Under the pieces are notes generated by a model. It was given only the letters and a program-made list of their open reading frames with translations, had not been told where the DNA came from and ran no database searches. Below, piece by piece: positions 1 to 7,110 of a DNA stretch of 29,110 nucleotides. Both the position numbers and the translations under genes were made by a program. How positions within the stretch are numbered: the first letter of the stretch is position 1; each line of letters opens with the position of its first letter. Origin of the DNA: Actinomycetes bacterium (lineage in GTDB: Bacteria; Actinomycetota; Actinomycetes; S36-B12; GCA-2699445); assembly GCA_022600255.1 (NCBI GenBank), contig JAHZKU010000083.1:1-29110 (forward strand), given 5' to 3'.

Positions 1-286
1 CGCAGTCCGTGCAGACCCCGGTTTTCGGGTCGGCCAGTTGGCTGATGTGATGGACAAGGAAACACTCCGTGCAGGTGAACTCATCAGACTGCTTGGGAAC
101 GACCCGAACGGTCAGACTCTTGTCTGACAGGTCGGCGCCCGGTAATTCGAGGCTCTCCGCCATCTCCGTCTCGTCAACGTCCACTTTTGCGGAGCCGGAA
201 TCCCCTCGACGACTCTGCAGTGCTTCTAGGCTTTCGTCCTTGACGTCGTCATCACTCTTGCGTGGGGCATCGTAATCCGTGGCCAT
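1..286 (-). CDS. DUF4193 family protein, 3' end cut by window edge
   Basis: This is a short acidic protein of unknown function found in actinobacteria. It starts at the ATG complementary to 284-286 (MATDYDAPRK...) and is open for 95 codons to the window edge, so only the last few residues are missing; the family is about 100 residues long. The N-terminal MATDYDAPRKSDDD, the ELPGADLS-like centre and the C-terminal half are typical of DUF4193. The C-terminal half carries CTEC (DEFTCTEC) and then CTDC, two CxxC pairs with an HH between them, so a zinc-ribbon-like fold is likely. A purine-rich GAGAGGGAG about 10 nt upstream of the ATG is a good ribosome binding site. The gene is divergent from the carbonic-anhydrase-like gene across 261 nt. 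The family assignment is confident; the function is unknown. Confidence 0.9.
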   Translation of the reverse strand, partial: MATDYDAPRKSDDDVKDESLEALQSRRGDSGSAKVDVDETEMAESLELPGADLSDKSLTVRVVPKQSDEFTCTECFLVHHISQLADPKTGVCTDC

Positions 287-506
287 GGCAGCCATTCACT
301 CCCTCTCTGGGTTCGCCGGGTTACCAGCGTCTTGTCTTGCACAGAACATGTCCGAACAAAACGTCGGCGCCACGGCATTCTGCCTCATGAAACGGGAGGT
401 CGCATACCCGACGCTCCCGAACGTGACCTACGGAACACCATTTGGCCAACTACTGGCACTATTTGTCCTAGAGACCGGGCAGCAACTGACTGATTGCTAC
501 CCGATT

Positions 507-535
507 TTGCGACATCACCCTAGTCAAGTCATATT
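507..535 (+). promoter_or_regulatory. Predicted promoter of the carbonic-anhydrase-like gene
   Basis: TTGCGA (507-512), a 17-nt spacer, then CATATT (530-535). Transcription would start near 542, a few bases before the ATG at 548. The rest of the 287-547 intergenic region shows no gene or strong structure that I can support. Confidence 0.45.
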
Positions 536-547
536 CGAGAGGATTCC

Positions 548-1066
548 ATGCCCATATATGCCCTAGGCGAAAAAGTGCCCCGTATTGCCGACACCGCCTT
601 CGTGCACCCTGATGCCGTTGTCATCGGGAACGTGACCATCGGCCCTGAGGCGACCGTGTGGCCAACGGCTGTCCTGCGCGGAGACCACGGTGCCATCCGG
701 GTGGGTGCGGCGACCTCGGTTCAGGACGGCACGATCGTGCACTGCACGTCAACGTTGGATACTGAAATCGGCGATCGCTGCGTGGTAGGCCACAACGTCC
801 ACCTCGAGGGCTGCTTGATTCAGGATCGGTGTCTCATCGGTTCCGGGTCAGTCGTGCTGCATCGGGCCGTCATTGGGGGTGGTTCGTTGGTGGGAGCCCA
901 GGCGTTGGTCACCAACGACACGCAGGTTCCGGAACGTTCTCTCGTGCTCGGTGTACCCGCCAAAGTGAAACCCGGTGTGGTCGCCGAAGGCGCCCACGAA
1001 GACGCCGCAGACGTCTATGTGCGCAACGCGTATTGGTACAACCAAGACTTGCGCAGAATCGGCTAA
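548..1066 (+). CDS. Gamma-carbonic anhydrase-like left-handed beta-helix protein
   Basis: A 172-residue hexapeptide-repeat protein of the gamma-carbonic anhydrase/YrdA group, expected to be a cytosolic trimer with metal sites at subunit interfaces. The repeat region spans about residues 10-140 and includes the family signature RGD (44-46), which is followed by a QD (59-60). Candidate metal ligands are H65 (IVHC) and H82 (GHN). In the classical family the third ligand follows five residues after the second His; here that position is E87, and an extra His sits at 85 (GHNVHLEGC). I recall this variant from other actinobacterial homologues, so the site may be rearranged rather than lost. Catalysis of CO2 hydration is unproven. 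The start is the ATG at 548, preceded by GAGAGGA. The stop overlaps the stop of the convergent inositol-phosphatase gene by 4 nt. Confidence 0.88.
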   Translation: MPIYALGEKVPRIADTAFVHPDAVVIGNVTIGPEATVWPTAVLRGDHGAIRVGAATSVQDGTIVHCTSTLDTEIGDRCVVGHNVHLEGCLIQDRCLIGSGSVVLHRAVIGGGSLVGAQALVTNDTQVPERSLVLGVPAKVKPGVVAEGAHEDAADVYVRNAYWYNQDLRRIG

Positions 1067-1878
1067 CCCCGGCCGTCGGCGTTCAACGCAGATAGTGCTG
1101 CGTCGAGTTTGGCAAACAGGGATGGGTTTGCCGCCAGCGTCATGTCTTGCCCCGCAGGCTGACCCCGCAAGCCAGCCACAACGGCTCCGGCCTCGCTAGC
1201 CACCAATCCGGCCGCCGCGCGGTCCCATGGGTTTAGCCCCCGCTCAAACTGTGCGTCCACCCGCCCCGAGCCGACCCAACACAGGTCCAGCGCGGCCGCT
1301 CCGCAGCGGCGCAGATCGCGTACCTCGGGGACCAACGTTGCGATGACCCGCCCTTGCTCGACCCGGCGTTCCCGGCGGTAACCAAACCCGGTTGCCACCA
1401 GCGCATACGCCAAGTCCGACTGCTCGGAACAGGCCAGCTTGACCTTGCGATTGTGGTCGACCAGGTAGCTGCCGCCTCCCAAGCTTGCGGTGTATTCCTC
1501 TCCGAGTGCCGGCGCCACCACGGCTCCGGCAATCGTGACCCCGTCCACCTCTGCCGCGATTGCCACGCACCAGGATGGCTGGCCGTAGAAGTAGTTCACC
1601 GTGCCATCGATCGGATCCACCACCCAGCGCACCGATCCCGGCGCCGGTGTTGTGGCCTCACCAGATTCCTCACCTAGGAACCCATCACCTGGGCGCAGAT
1701 CAGCCAAGCGTTGTTTGATTAAGGTTTCGCAGTCCTGGTCCATCTTGGTAACCAGGTCAATCGGAGAAGACTTGGTACCCGCCAACTGAACACTTTCGTG
1801 GCCAGCTAACGCTAGCGCCCCGGCCTCCCGGCCGATGACTAACGCGATTTCGGCTAGGGCCTGCGGCGAGGTCTGCAT
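1063..1878 (-). CDS. Inositol monophosphatase family protein
   Basis: A 271-residue Mg2+-dependent, Li+-sensitive-type phosphatase of the IMPase/SuhB/histidinol-phosphatase superfamily. The metal-site motifs are in place: GEESGE (69-74), the WVVDPIDGT block (85-93, with D88 and D91), and a late NPWDRAAAG that provides the third metal Asp. The substrate could be inositol-1-phosphate, histidinol phosphate or another sugar phosphate, and the sequence does not decide. I chose the ATG at 1878 because MQTSPQALAEIAL begins at the usual position before the first family helix and has a GGCAGG stretch upstream; the in-frame upstream start at 1926 adds 16 unconvincing residues. It lies 62 nt downstream of ferrochelatase on the same strand and may be co-transcribed with it. 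Confidence 0.9.
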   Translation of the reverse strand: MQTSPQALAEIALVIGREAGALALAGHESVQLAGTKSSPIDLVTKMDQDCETLIKQRLADLRPGDGFLGEESGEATTPAPGSVRWVVDPIDGTVNYFYGQPSWCVAIAAEVDGVTIAGAVVAPALGEEYTASLGGGSYLVDHNRKVKLACSEQSDLAYALVATGFGYRRERRVEQGRVIATLVPEVRDLRRCGAAALDLCWVGSGRVDAQFERGLNPWDRAAAGLVASEAGAVVAGLRGQPAGQDMTLAANPSLFAKLDAALSALNADGRG

Positions 1879-1940
1879 ACCTGCCAGGGTGCCGTATTCG
1901 CATCCACGATGCCATCCGCGGCGCAACGCTGCCCAGCGCG

Positions 1941-2921
1941 CTACTGCGGACAGTCACCCCACGCAACCGGGGTTGCTCGCGGATTCGGACAACAATCTGC
2001 GGCACAACACCGGGCCGTCGGAGCCTGTAGCAACTCCAGGATTAGGTCCACGAACCCCTCGGAACGCTGCGGTGCCTGCCCACGGTGATAGCCGATCCCT
2101 AGCTCGGTGCAGACCTGCGCTGCTGTCCGATCCAAATCCCAAGCGATCTCCAAGTTCTCGGCGAGGAAGCCGATCGGGGCCACCACGACGTCAGTAATGC
2201 CACGCTGTGCAGCACTGGTGATGGCTTCGCCAATATCCGGTTCCAGCCAGGGTTGATTCGGAGGGCCGCTCCGTGACTGATAGGCCAACTCCCAGTCAGT
2301 GACCGCGGTACCAGCATCCTCCATGTGCGCCACGATTTTACGGGCGAGGCTGGTCTGCTCGGCGACGTACTTCTCCGCATTGCTGACCGGGATTGAGTGG
2401 GTGACAAACATCAAGCAAGAATTTCCGGCTGGCCAAACTCGCTGCAGTTCCTTCGCCCAAATCTGGGCTAGCGCGTCGGCATCGGCGATCCGAGCCAGCA
2501 ACTGCAGGTCCATTGGTGCTGGCAAGGTGGCCGCCGCCGCCGCAAGATTCTCCCGGTACTGGCGGCAACCGGAGTACGATCCAAACGCGCTGGTCACAAA
2601 TACCGCCGCCGACCGCACTCCGTCGGCTTGCATCTGGGCCAGGGTGTCGGCCAAGAACGGCTCGGAGTTGCGGTTCCCGAGGTACACGGGTTGTCCCTGC
2701 GGCATCTCGGCCTGGAGTCTGGCCACCAGATCACGATTTTCGCCGTTGAGTGGCGAGACACCGTCAAAGGCCCAGTACTGCTCGGCAACCGCCGCCAGCC
2801 TAGCCTCGGGAATCGCCTTACCGGCCGTCACCTGCCGTAGGAAAGGCATGACTTCGTCGCGGCTCTCGGGGCCACCAAAAGACAGCACCAAGAGTGCATC
2901 TACGTTTTCGCCGATCACCAT
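1941..2921 (-). CDS. hemH: Ferrochelatase (coproporphyrin ferrochelatase)
   Basis: Inserts Fe2+ into a porphyrin late in haem synthesis. Actinobacteria use the coproporphyrin-dependent route, so the substrate is probably coproporphyrin III (the enzyme also called CpfC). The 326-residue protein has the N-terminal SFGGPE (14-19), the catalytic THSIP with H175, the AYQSRSGPPNQPWLEPD block (213-229) and an acidic E258 in the AENLEIAWDLD segment. C119 (SYSGC) together with the C-terminal CCAADCC (305-311) matches the cysteine arrangement of actinobacterial ferrochelatases, for which a [2Fe-2S] cluster has been reported. A TAGGCT -10-like box (2925-2930) lies 3 nt before the ATG but exactly 6 nt before the second codon, a GTG at 2918. 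The true start may therefore be that GTG on a leaderless mRNA. Confidence 0.95.
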   Translation of the reverse strand: MVIGENVDALLVLSFGGPESRDEVMPFLRQVTAGKAIPEARLAAVAEQYWAFDGVSPLNGENRDLVARLQAEMPQGQPVYLGNRNSEPFLADTLAQMQADGVRSAAVFVTSAFGSYSGCRQYRENLAAAAATLPAPMDLQLLARIADADALAQIWAKELQRVWPAGNSCLMFVTHSIPVSNAEKYVAEQTSLARKIVAHMEDAGTAVTDWELAYQSRSGPPNQPWLEPDIGEAITSAAQRGITDVVVAPIGFLAENLEIAWDLDRTAAQVCTELGIGYHRGQAPQRSEGFVDLILELLQAPTARCCAADCCPNPRATPVAWGDCPQ

Positions 2922-2981
2922 GTCAGCCTAACCCGCGTTGGTTGTCGGACGCCTGAGTGGGCGTCAGGGCGTCCGCATGGA

Positions 2982-2987
2982 TACCGT
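2982..2987 (+). promoter_or_regulatory. Leaderless -10 element of the MFS gene
   Basis: TACCGT (TANNNT) followed by exactly 6 nt and then the GTG start at 2994. There is no Shine-Dalgarno sequence in the short gap and no clear -35. Confidence 0.45.
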
Positions 2988-2993
2988 CGATGG

Positions 2994-4247
2994 GTGTCCA
3001 ACCCCTACCGCTCCCTCTTGGCTAACCCTGGCGCCAAGAGTTTCGTGGCTGCGGGTTTTATTGGTCGCCTACCGGAGTCGATGCTGTCACTGAGCATCGT
3101 GTTCTTCATTACCGGGCTGTATGGGTCTTTCGCACTAGCGGGCGCACTGACCGCCGCATACGCGCTAGCCTCGGCCTTCATCAGCCCATTCGGGGCGAGA
3201 CTTGTGGACCGATATGGCCAGGGCCGCCTAGTCCTGATTCTGGTCAGCGGACAATTGGCGGCGCTTGTCGGTTTTGTCGTGGCAGCCAACGCCAATTCTG
3301 CGGAGATTTGGCTATTCGTCCTCTTGGTTGTAGCCGGAGCGTTGGGGCCACATATCGGGTCACTTGTCCGCTCACGCTGGGCGTTCTTGTTGCGGGACCG
3401 GAGCCGAAAACTACCATCGGCCTTTGCCCTTGAGGCCGTGGTAGATGAACTTGTTTTCATCTTGGGGCCACCGTTGGCCACTTACATCTCACTGCAAATC
3501 TCGGGTTGGGCTGGCCTGGCGGTCTGCGTCTTAGCGATCGGCATTGGCGCGACCTGGCTGACCTTGCAGCGTGGCACGAAACCTGACCCGATTCCCAAAC
3601 CCAAAGGCGGTCCCAAGCACCACATGTTCAGTCCAGCCCTGGTGGTGGTTGTCGTCGTGCTGATCATGGTGGGTGGCGTTTTTGGTGCCTTTGAGGTGAC
3701 GACGGTGTCGTTCACCGAGGGTGGTGGAGAAGAGGGGGCCGCGGGACTCATCTTGGCGCTCTATGCACTGGGGAGCCTCATCGCAGGGCTATCGCTGGGC
3801 CGCTTTCACCCGCCTGTCTCGTCAGCCGGCGCCGTCCAACTCTTTGCGGTGGCGATGGGTTTGGTCGTCATTCCACTGCCCTTTGTCCAGGCGATCCCTG
3901 TGCTGGCCGTGGCGGCGTTTGTCGCTGGCCTAGCCGTGGCACCGGTCTTGATCGCCACCTTGACGTTGGTGGCAGAGATCGTCGCCGCCGGGCGCTTGAC
4001 CGAGGCGCTAACGATCGCGATGAGCGGAATCGCTGTCGGATTTGCTTTCGGGTCGTGGGGCAGCGGCGTTGTGGTGGATACCTTGTCGCCCTCTTGGGGC
4101 TATGTCGTCGTCACCGCCTGTGGGGTGGCGGCCGCAGCCGCAACGGGCGCAGGCCATTGGGCGCTGCGAACCAGTGCGCGCCCGACACTTGCAGATACTC
4201 CGGATGCAGATGCAGCGATGGCGCGGCTGGACCTGAAACAATCGTGA
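2994..4247 (+). CDS. Major facilitator superfamily transporter
   Basis: A 417-residue integral membrane protein with about 12 hydrophobic segments in two halves, separated by a hydrophilic loop near residues 190-205 (KPDPIPKPKGGPKHH). The loop after TM2 reads GARLVDRYGQGR, the conserved MFS A-motif region (G-x-x-x-D-R-x-G-x-R). The half-protein pattern and the many Gly/Ala-rich helices suggest an efflux or drug/metabolite exporter, but no substrate can be named. The start is a GTG at 2994; the nearby ATGs at 2977 and 2990 are out of frame. No ribosome binding site is visible, and a -10 box at 2982-2987 suggests a leaderless mRNA. The gene is divergent from ferrochelatase and 127 nt upstream of sepH on the same strand. 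Confidence 0.9.
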   Translation: MSNPYRSLLANPGAKSFVAAGFIGRLPESMLSLSIVFFITGLYGSFALAGALTAAYALASAFISPFGARLVDRYGQGRLVLILVSGQLAALVGFVVAANANSAEIWLFVLLVVAGALGPHIGSLVRSRWAFLLRDRSRKLPSAFALEAVVDELVFILGPPLATYISLQISGWAGLAVCVLAIGIGATWLTLQRGTKPDPIPKPKGGPKHHMFSPALVVVVVVLIMVGGVFGAFEVTTVSFTEGGGEEGAAGLILALYALGSLIAGLSLGRFHPPVSSAGAVQLFAVAMGLVVIPLPFVQAIPVLAVAAFVAGLAVAPVLIATLTLVAEIVAAGRLTEALTIAMSGIAVGFAFGSWGSGVVVDTLSPSWGYVVVTACGVAAAAATGAGHWALRTSARPTLADTPDADAAMARLDLKQS

Positions 4248-4290
4248 CCTACGATGTCTGGATAGGCCGTCGTTGGATGGCCCCACCCAC

Positions 4291-4338
4291 CGCCGGTCAA
4301 ACCAAACGCCGGTCAGACCAAATACCGGTTAGAACTGT
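4291..4338 (+). repeat. Three tandem 16-bp repeats upstream of sepH
   Basis: Copies lie at 4291-4306, 4307-4322 and 4323-4338. The first two differ at one base (CGCCGGTCAAACCAAA and CGCCGGTCAGACCAAA). The third is degenerate but keeps ACCGGT-TAGA-C in register. They fill the centre of the MFS-sepH gap and end 36 nt before the sepH ATG. This is consistent with a regulator-binding array or a small repeat expansion; no binding protein can be named. Confidence 0.7.
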
Positions 4339-4374
4339 TGTAGTCGGTGCAAGAAGCCCAAACGAGGAGGTTGA

Positions 4375-5208
4375 ATGACCACCCTGTCGTTCGTCGGCGT
4401 GTCGCAGGACGGCGCCGAGTTGGTATTCCGCGGCCCAGACGGGTCCACATACGAGGTGGTCATTGATGCTCGGCTGCGCTCGGCGACTCGGGGCCTGACA
4501 GCAACCCAGTACGCCACCCCCGATGGGGAGATCGGGGCTAAGCAGATTCAGGCGCGCATGCGCGCCGGAGCCACTCCGGAAGAGGTCGCCGATGCCTCCG
4601 GCTGGTCTGTTGATCGAGTGACGGCCTTCGCGGCGCCAATTATCCAAGAGCGCAGTTGGATTGCGCAGAAGGCGCAGGGTTGCCAGATCGGGCGCAACGA
4701 GGACGACCCCACCCTCGCCGATGCGGTCGCAGAACGACTCGGTGAGCGCGGCATTGACGTCGAGGATGCCCGCTGGGACTCCTGGCTGGCTGAAGACGGC
4801 GAATGGACGGTCCTGCTGGCCTACCCAGCGGGTCGAGGCGATCGGGTTGCTACCTGGCAGTTTGATCCGCGTGCCAAGACGATCACGCCCAGAGACGACG
4901 ACGCAGGATGGCTGATTTCGCAGCCCGTTGAGACCGAGCAACGCGAGAACCTCGTGCAGTTCAACCGTGCCCAAGACGCCACTGATGAGGAAGATGACGA
5001 GCAAGAGCGCGCTCCCTCAAGCAACCACCCGGCCGCGCGCAGGGCCCGGACCCAAGAGCGACCGGAAGCCACGCAAGAGGCGCCCCCGTTCACTCGGGTA
5101 CCTGAACCTCCCACATCGCCGGCCCCGACTCCCCCAGCTGACTCCCAAGAGGCGCTGTCTTGGGACGATGTCCTGTTCGGACCGCCTATCGATGAGAAAG
5201 ACCAGTAA
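4375..5208 (+). CDS. sepH: Septation protein SepH (DUF3071)
   Basis: An actinobacterial cell-division protein that binds FtsZ and promotes its assembly (established for Streptomyces and mycobacterial homologues). The 277-residue product begins MTTLSFVGVSQDGAEL, the DUF3071 hallmark, and has a predicted helix-turn-helix around residues 57-85 (GATPEEVADASGWSVDRV). It continues through the rest of the DUF3071 domain to about residue 185. The C-terminal third is low-complexity, acidic then Arg/Pro-rich, and presumably disordered. It ends with SWDDVLFG near residues 262-269, a short motif that I recall as conserved at the C-terminus of the family. GAGGAGG ends 4 nt before the ATG and fixes the start. 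Three 16-bp repeats lie upstream. The gene is convergent with the phosphodiesterase gene across 37 nt. Confidence 0.95.
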   Translation: MTTLSFVGVSQDGAELVFRGPDGSTYEVVIDARLRSATRGLTATQYATPDGEIGAKQIQARMRAGATPEEVADASGWSVDRVTAFAAPIIQERSWIAQKAQGCQIGRNEDDPTLADAVAERLGERGIDVEDARWDSWLAEDGEWTVLLAYPAGRGDRVATWQFDPRAKTITPRDDDAGWLISQPVETEQRENLVQFNRAQDATDEEDDEQERAPSSNHPAARRARTQERPEATQEAPPFTRVPEPPTSPAPTPPADSQEALSWDDVLFGPPIDEKDQ

Positions 5209-5245
5209 CCCGCCCCGGCCTAGCGGCGAGGGACGTGGCCAAGCC

Positions 5246-6376
5246 TCAAACGTCGTATTGCAGGAGGGGCACAGCCATTTCCTCCCCGGTCAGCGAGCCG
5301 TGTTGCCCAGGCAGACTGGAGATCACTCGATCTCGGGAGTGAGCGGATAGCCGGTTTCGGCCTTGTGCGATCAGCACGACGTCGCCGATGCGGTCTGCAT
5401 GTTCTGCTGGTACCAGGCCGAACCAGCCCGTCGCGATGGCCGCATCTCGGCTCAGGACCAGCGCGGCTGTACCCAGTAATTCCTGGCACCGTTGCTGGAC
5501 ATCGTGGCTGGCCCCTGGCGCACAGTAGAGGTGGCGCATCCGGGGCTCACCGGCAATCAAGCGCACCCCTTGATGGAAGTGAGCCAAGCCATCCAGATCA
5601 ACAATGTCGGGACAATCCAGCAGGCCGTGGTCAGCGGTGATCAGGACCCGGGTGCCTGCTGGCGTGCCCGCTAGGAGAGCTGCCACAAATGCGTCTGCTG
5701 CGGCCAACTCCCGAGAGTATGCCGATGAGTTCGGGCCCTGGACGTGACCGGTCTTGTCCAGCCATTCCCAGTAGCCGTAGACCAACACCCGCTGCGCTGC
5801 CGGGGCCGAGCGAAGCGGCGCGGTGATCGCATCGATGCGTTCCCCCGGTCCGTCGGCGCCCAAGTAGTCCCCTGGCCCCAACGCGACCCGGGTGAGTCCA
5901 GCGTGCCGGTACGACCGAGGGCTCACCGCGGCAACGGTGACTCCGGCGTTGGCGGCCTGTTCCCACCAAGTCGGCTCGGCCTGGACGGTGAGTGGCGGCG
6001 GATCATGCGACCAACTGAGTGGGCGCAGTAGCTCGTGGTCTGGACCGTATCGAAAACTAGCGCCGACGATTCCGTGTTCCCCAGGGCTGAGTCCGGTCCC
6101 AATGCTGGTCAACGCGGTGGCTGTCGTGCTGGGGAACACTGACGTGAGTTCCCGGCTCAGTCCGGAGACCAACGTCGGAGCCGCGCTGGCGTAACGCTGG
6201 AGCTGCCGAAGGCCCAACCCATCAATCACCAGGACGATCACCCGGTTCGCAGCGCCGAGCCCGAGAATGTCGTATGACCGCGGAACTGCCAGACCGTCGG
6301 CCACCGACGGTAGGACATCCGCGATTGACCCAGCAGCATACTGCGGCGCGACGAAATCCAGGTCAAACTCAACCAC
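5246..6376 (-). CDS. Alkaline phosphatase-superfamily nucleotide pyrophosphatase/phosphodiesterase
   Basis: A 376-residue member of the type I phosphodiesterase/nucleotide pyrophosphatase family (alkaline phosphatase superfamily, two-metal mechanism). Visible motifs are VIDGLG, which supplies the first metal Asp; FPSTTATALTS, which supplies the nucleophilic Thr; the GEHGIVG segment typical of the family; and ITADHG, which carries the later Asp-His ligands. No signal peptide is seen, so it is probably cytosolic. I place the start at the GTG complementary to 6374-6376, which overlaps the stop of the DUF5998 gene by 8 nt and has a GGAG upstream. The longer frame opens with TTG at 6424 and adds an Arg/Pro-rich stretch inside the upstream gene. 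The overlap implies translational coupling with the DUF5998 gene. The substrate is unknown. Confidence 0.88.
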   Translation of the reverse strand: MVEFDLDFVAPQYAAGSIADVLPSVADGLAVPRSYDILGLGAANRVIVLVIDGLGLRQLQRYASAAPTLVSGLSRELTSVFPSTTATALTSIGTGLSPGEHGIVGASFRYGPDHELLRPLSWSHDPPPLTVQAEPTWWEQAANAGVTVAAVSPRSYRHAGLTRVALGPGDYLGADGPGERIDAITAPLRSAPAAQRVLVYGYWEWLDKTGHVQGPNSSAYSRELAAADAFVAALLAGTPAGTRVLITADHGLLDCPDIVDLDGLAHFHQGVRLIAGEPRMRHLYCAPGASHDVQQRCQELLGTAALVLSRDAAIATGWFGLVPAEHADRIGDVVLIAQGRNRLSAHSRDRVISSLPGQHGSLTGEEMAVPLLQYDV

Positions 6377-7010
6377 GCGGCGGGGTCGCTCCAGCCCCGG
6401 TCGCGTTCGCCAAGAATGAGGCAAAACTCAACGCCCGCTGAACGGAATCGGCGCCATCGGCGGCCGAACTGAAGCGGAGCGCCAAATCATCTGCCGACAC
6501 ACTGCCGCTAAAGCCATGGTCGGCCTCGCAGGACGGATCGCCGCAGTTAGCGGGCTCCAACTCCATCCGACGGACCGCCCCCCAACCCACTGTCAGCATG
6601 ACCTCCGATGGCAGGGCATCAGGTTGGTAAGCGGCCGGATCGGTGACAATCCGGGTGATGATCACGGTGTCGATCGTGGCGAGTCGCACCGCTTCGGTCA
6701 CCGAAGAGGCGTACGGCGTGTTGTACATCTCGTCAGCGGGGTGTTCATCCGTGTGCTGCATCACCAAACGAGTAGGTGTGATGGCCAGCACGGTAGCGTG
6801 GCGCCGCAACTCATCGCGATCGAACGTGGCCTCATGGTGCACCACAAAAGCCAGAACTTCCTCATGCACCAGCGCGGTCGCCAGGGAGTCCACCACCAGG
6901 TCTGGGTAGTAGCCAGCTCGCTCGATCTCGGCACGCAGTTCGGGCGGGATTGCCCCGGCCGGAGTCCTAGGGACCGAACTATCCGAGGAGATGTCGTTGG
7001 AAGAGACCAT
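6369..7010 (-). CDS. DUF5998 family protein
   Basis: A 213-residue protein matching the actinobacterial DUF5998 family: a short Ser-rich N-terminus, the segment AEIERAGYYPDLVVDSLATAL (about 28-48), then VVHHEATFDRDELRRH (about 56-71) and LAITPTRLVMQHTDEHP (74-90). The middle reads like a PH-like beta fold that begins by handling a HEATFD motif. A C-terminal pair of cysteines (NCGDPSC) before EADHGFSG may bind metal. The function is unknown; homologues are sometimes loosely labelled phosphodiesterase, perhaps only because of the neighbouring enzyme. The ATG at 7010 has no clear ribosome binding site but sits 7 nt behind a good promoter, so the mRNA is probably leaderless. It is coupled to the phosphodiesterase gene downstream. 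Confidence 0.85.
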   Translation of the reverse strand: MVSSNDISSDSSVPRTPAGAIPPELRAEIERAGYYPDLVVDSLATALVHEEVLAFVVHHEATFDRDELRRHATVLAITPTRLVMQHTDEHPADEMYNTPYASSVTEAVRLATIDTVIITRIVTDPAAYQPDALPSEVMLTVGWGAVRRMELEPANCGDPSCEADHGFSGSVSADDLALRFSSAADGADSVQRALSFASFLANATGAGATPPRG

Positions 7011-7017
7011 AACCCCG

Positions 7018-7045
7018 ATTATCCACTGCCGCGTCTTAAGTGCAA
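7018..7045 (-). promoter_or_regulatory. Sigma-A-type promoter of the DUF5998 gene, leaderless
   Basis: Reading the minus strand, TTGCAC (7045-7040), a 16-nt spacer, then GATAAT (7023-7018) and 7 nt to the ATG. Both boxes are close to consensus, and transcription would start at or beside the A of the ATG. Confidence 0.65.
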
Positions 7046-7110
7046 CGTGAGCAGGCCGCGAGCCCCATCGCCGCCTCTGGCGCCGTGCCGCTGCGCGGAC
7101 CGCCTAGCAC

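Noticed and set aside
340..360. Possible LexA/SOS box around GAACATGTCCGAAC
   Set aside because: The half-sites are not inverted as in the actinobacterial GAAC-N4-GTTC consensus.
279..566. 95-residue open frame between the DUF4193 and carbonic-anhydrase-like genes
   Set aside because: It overlaps the starts of both flanking genes, has no ribosome binding site, no family resemblance, and spans the predicted promoter.
2299..2931. 210-residue plus-strand frame opposite ferrochelatase
   Set aside because: It is the antisense shadow of hemH with no start signal.
4297..5004. 235-residue minus-strand frame opposite sepH
   Set aside because: No domain and no ribosome binding site; sepH on the other strand is certain.
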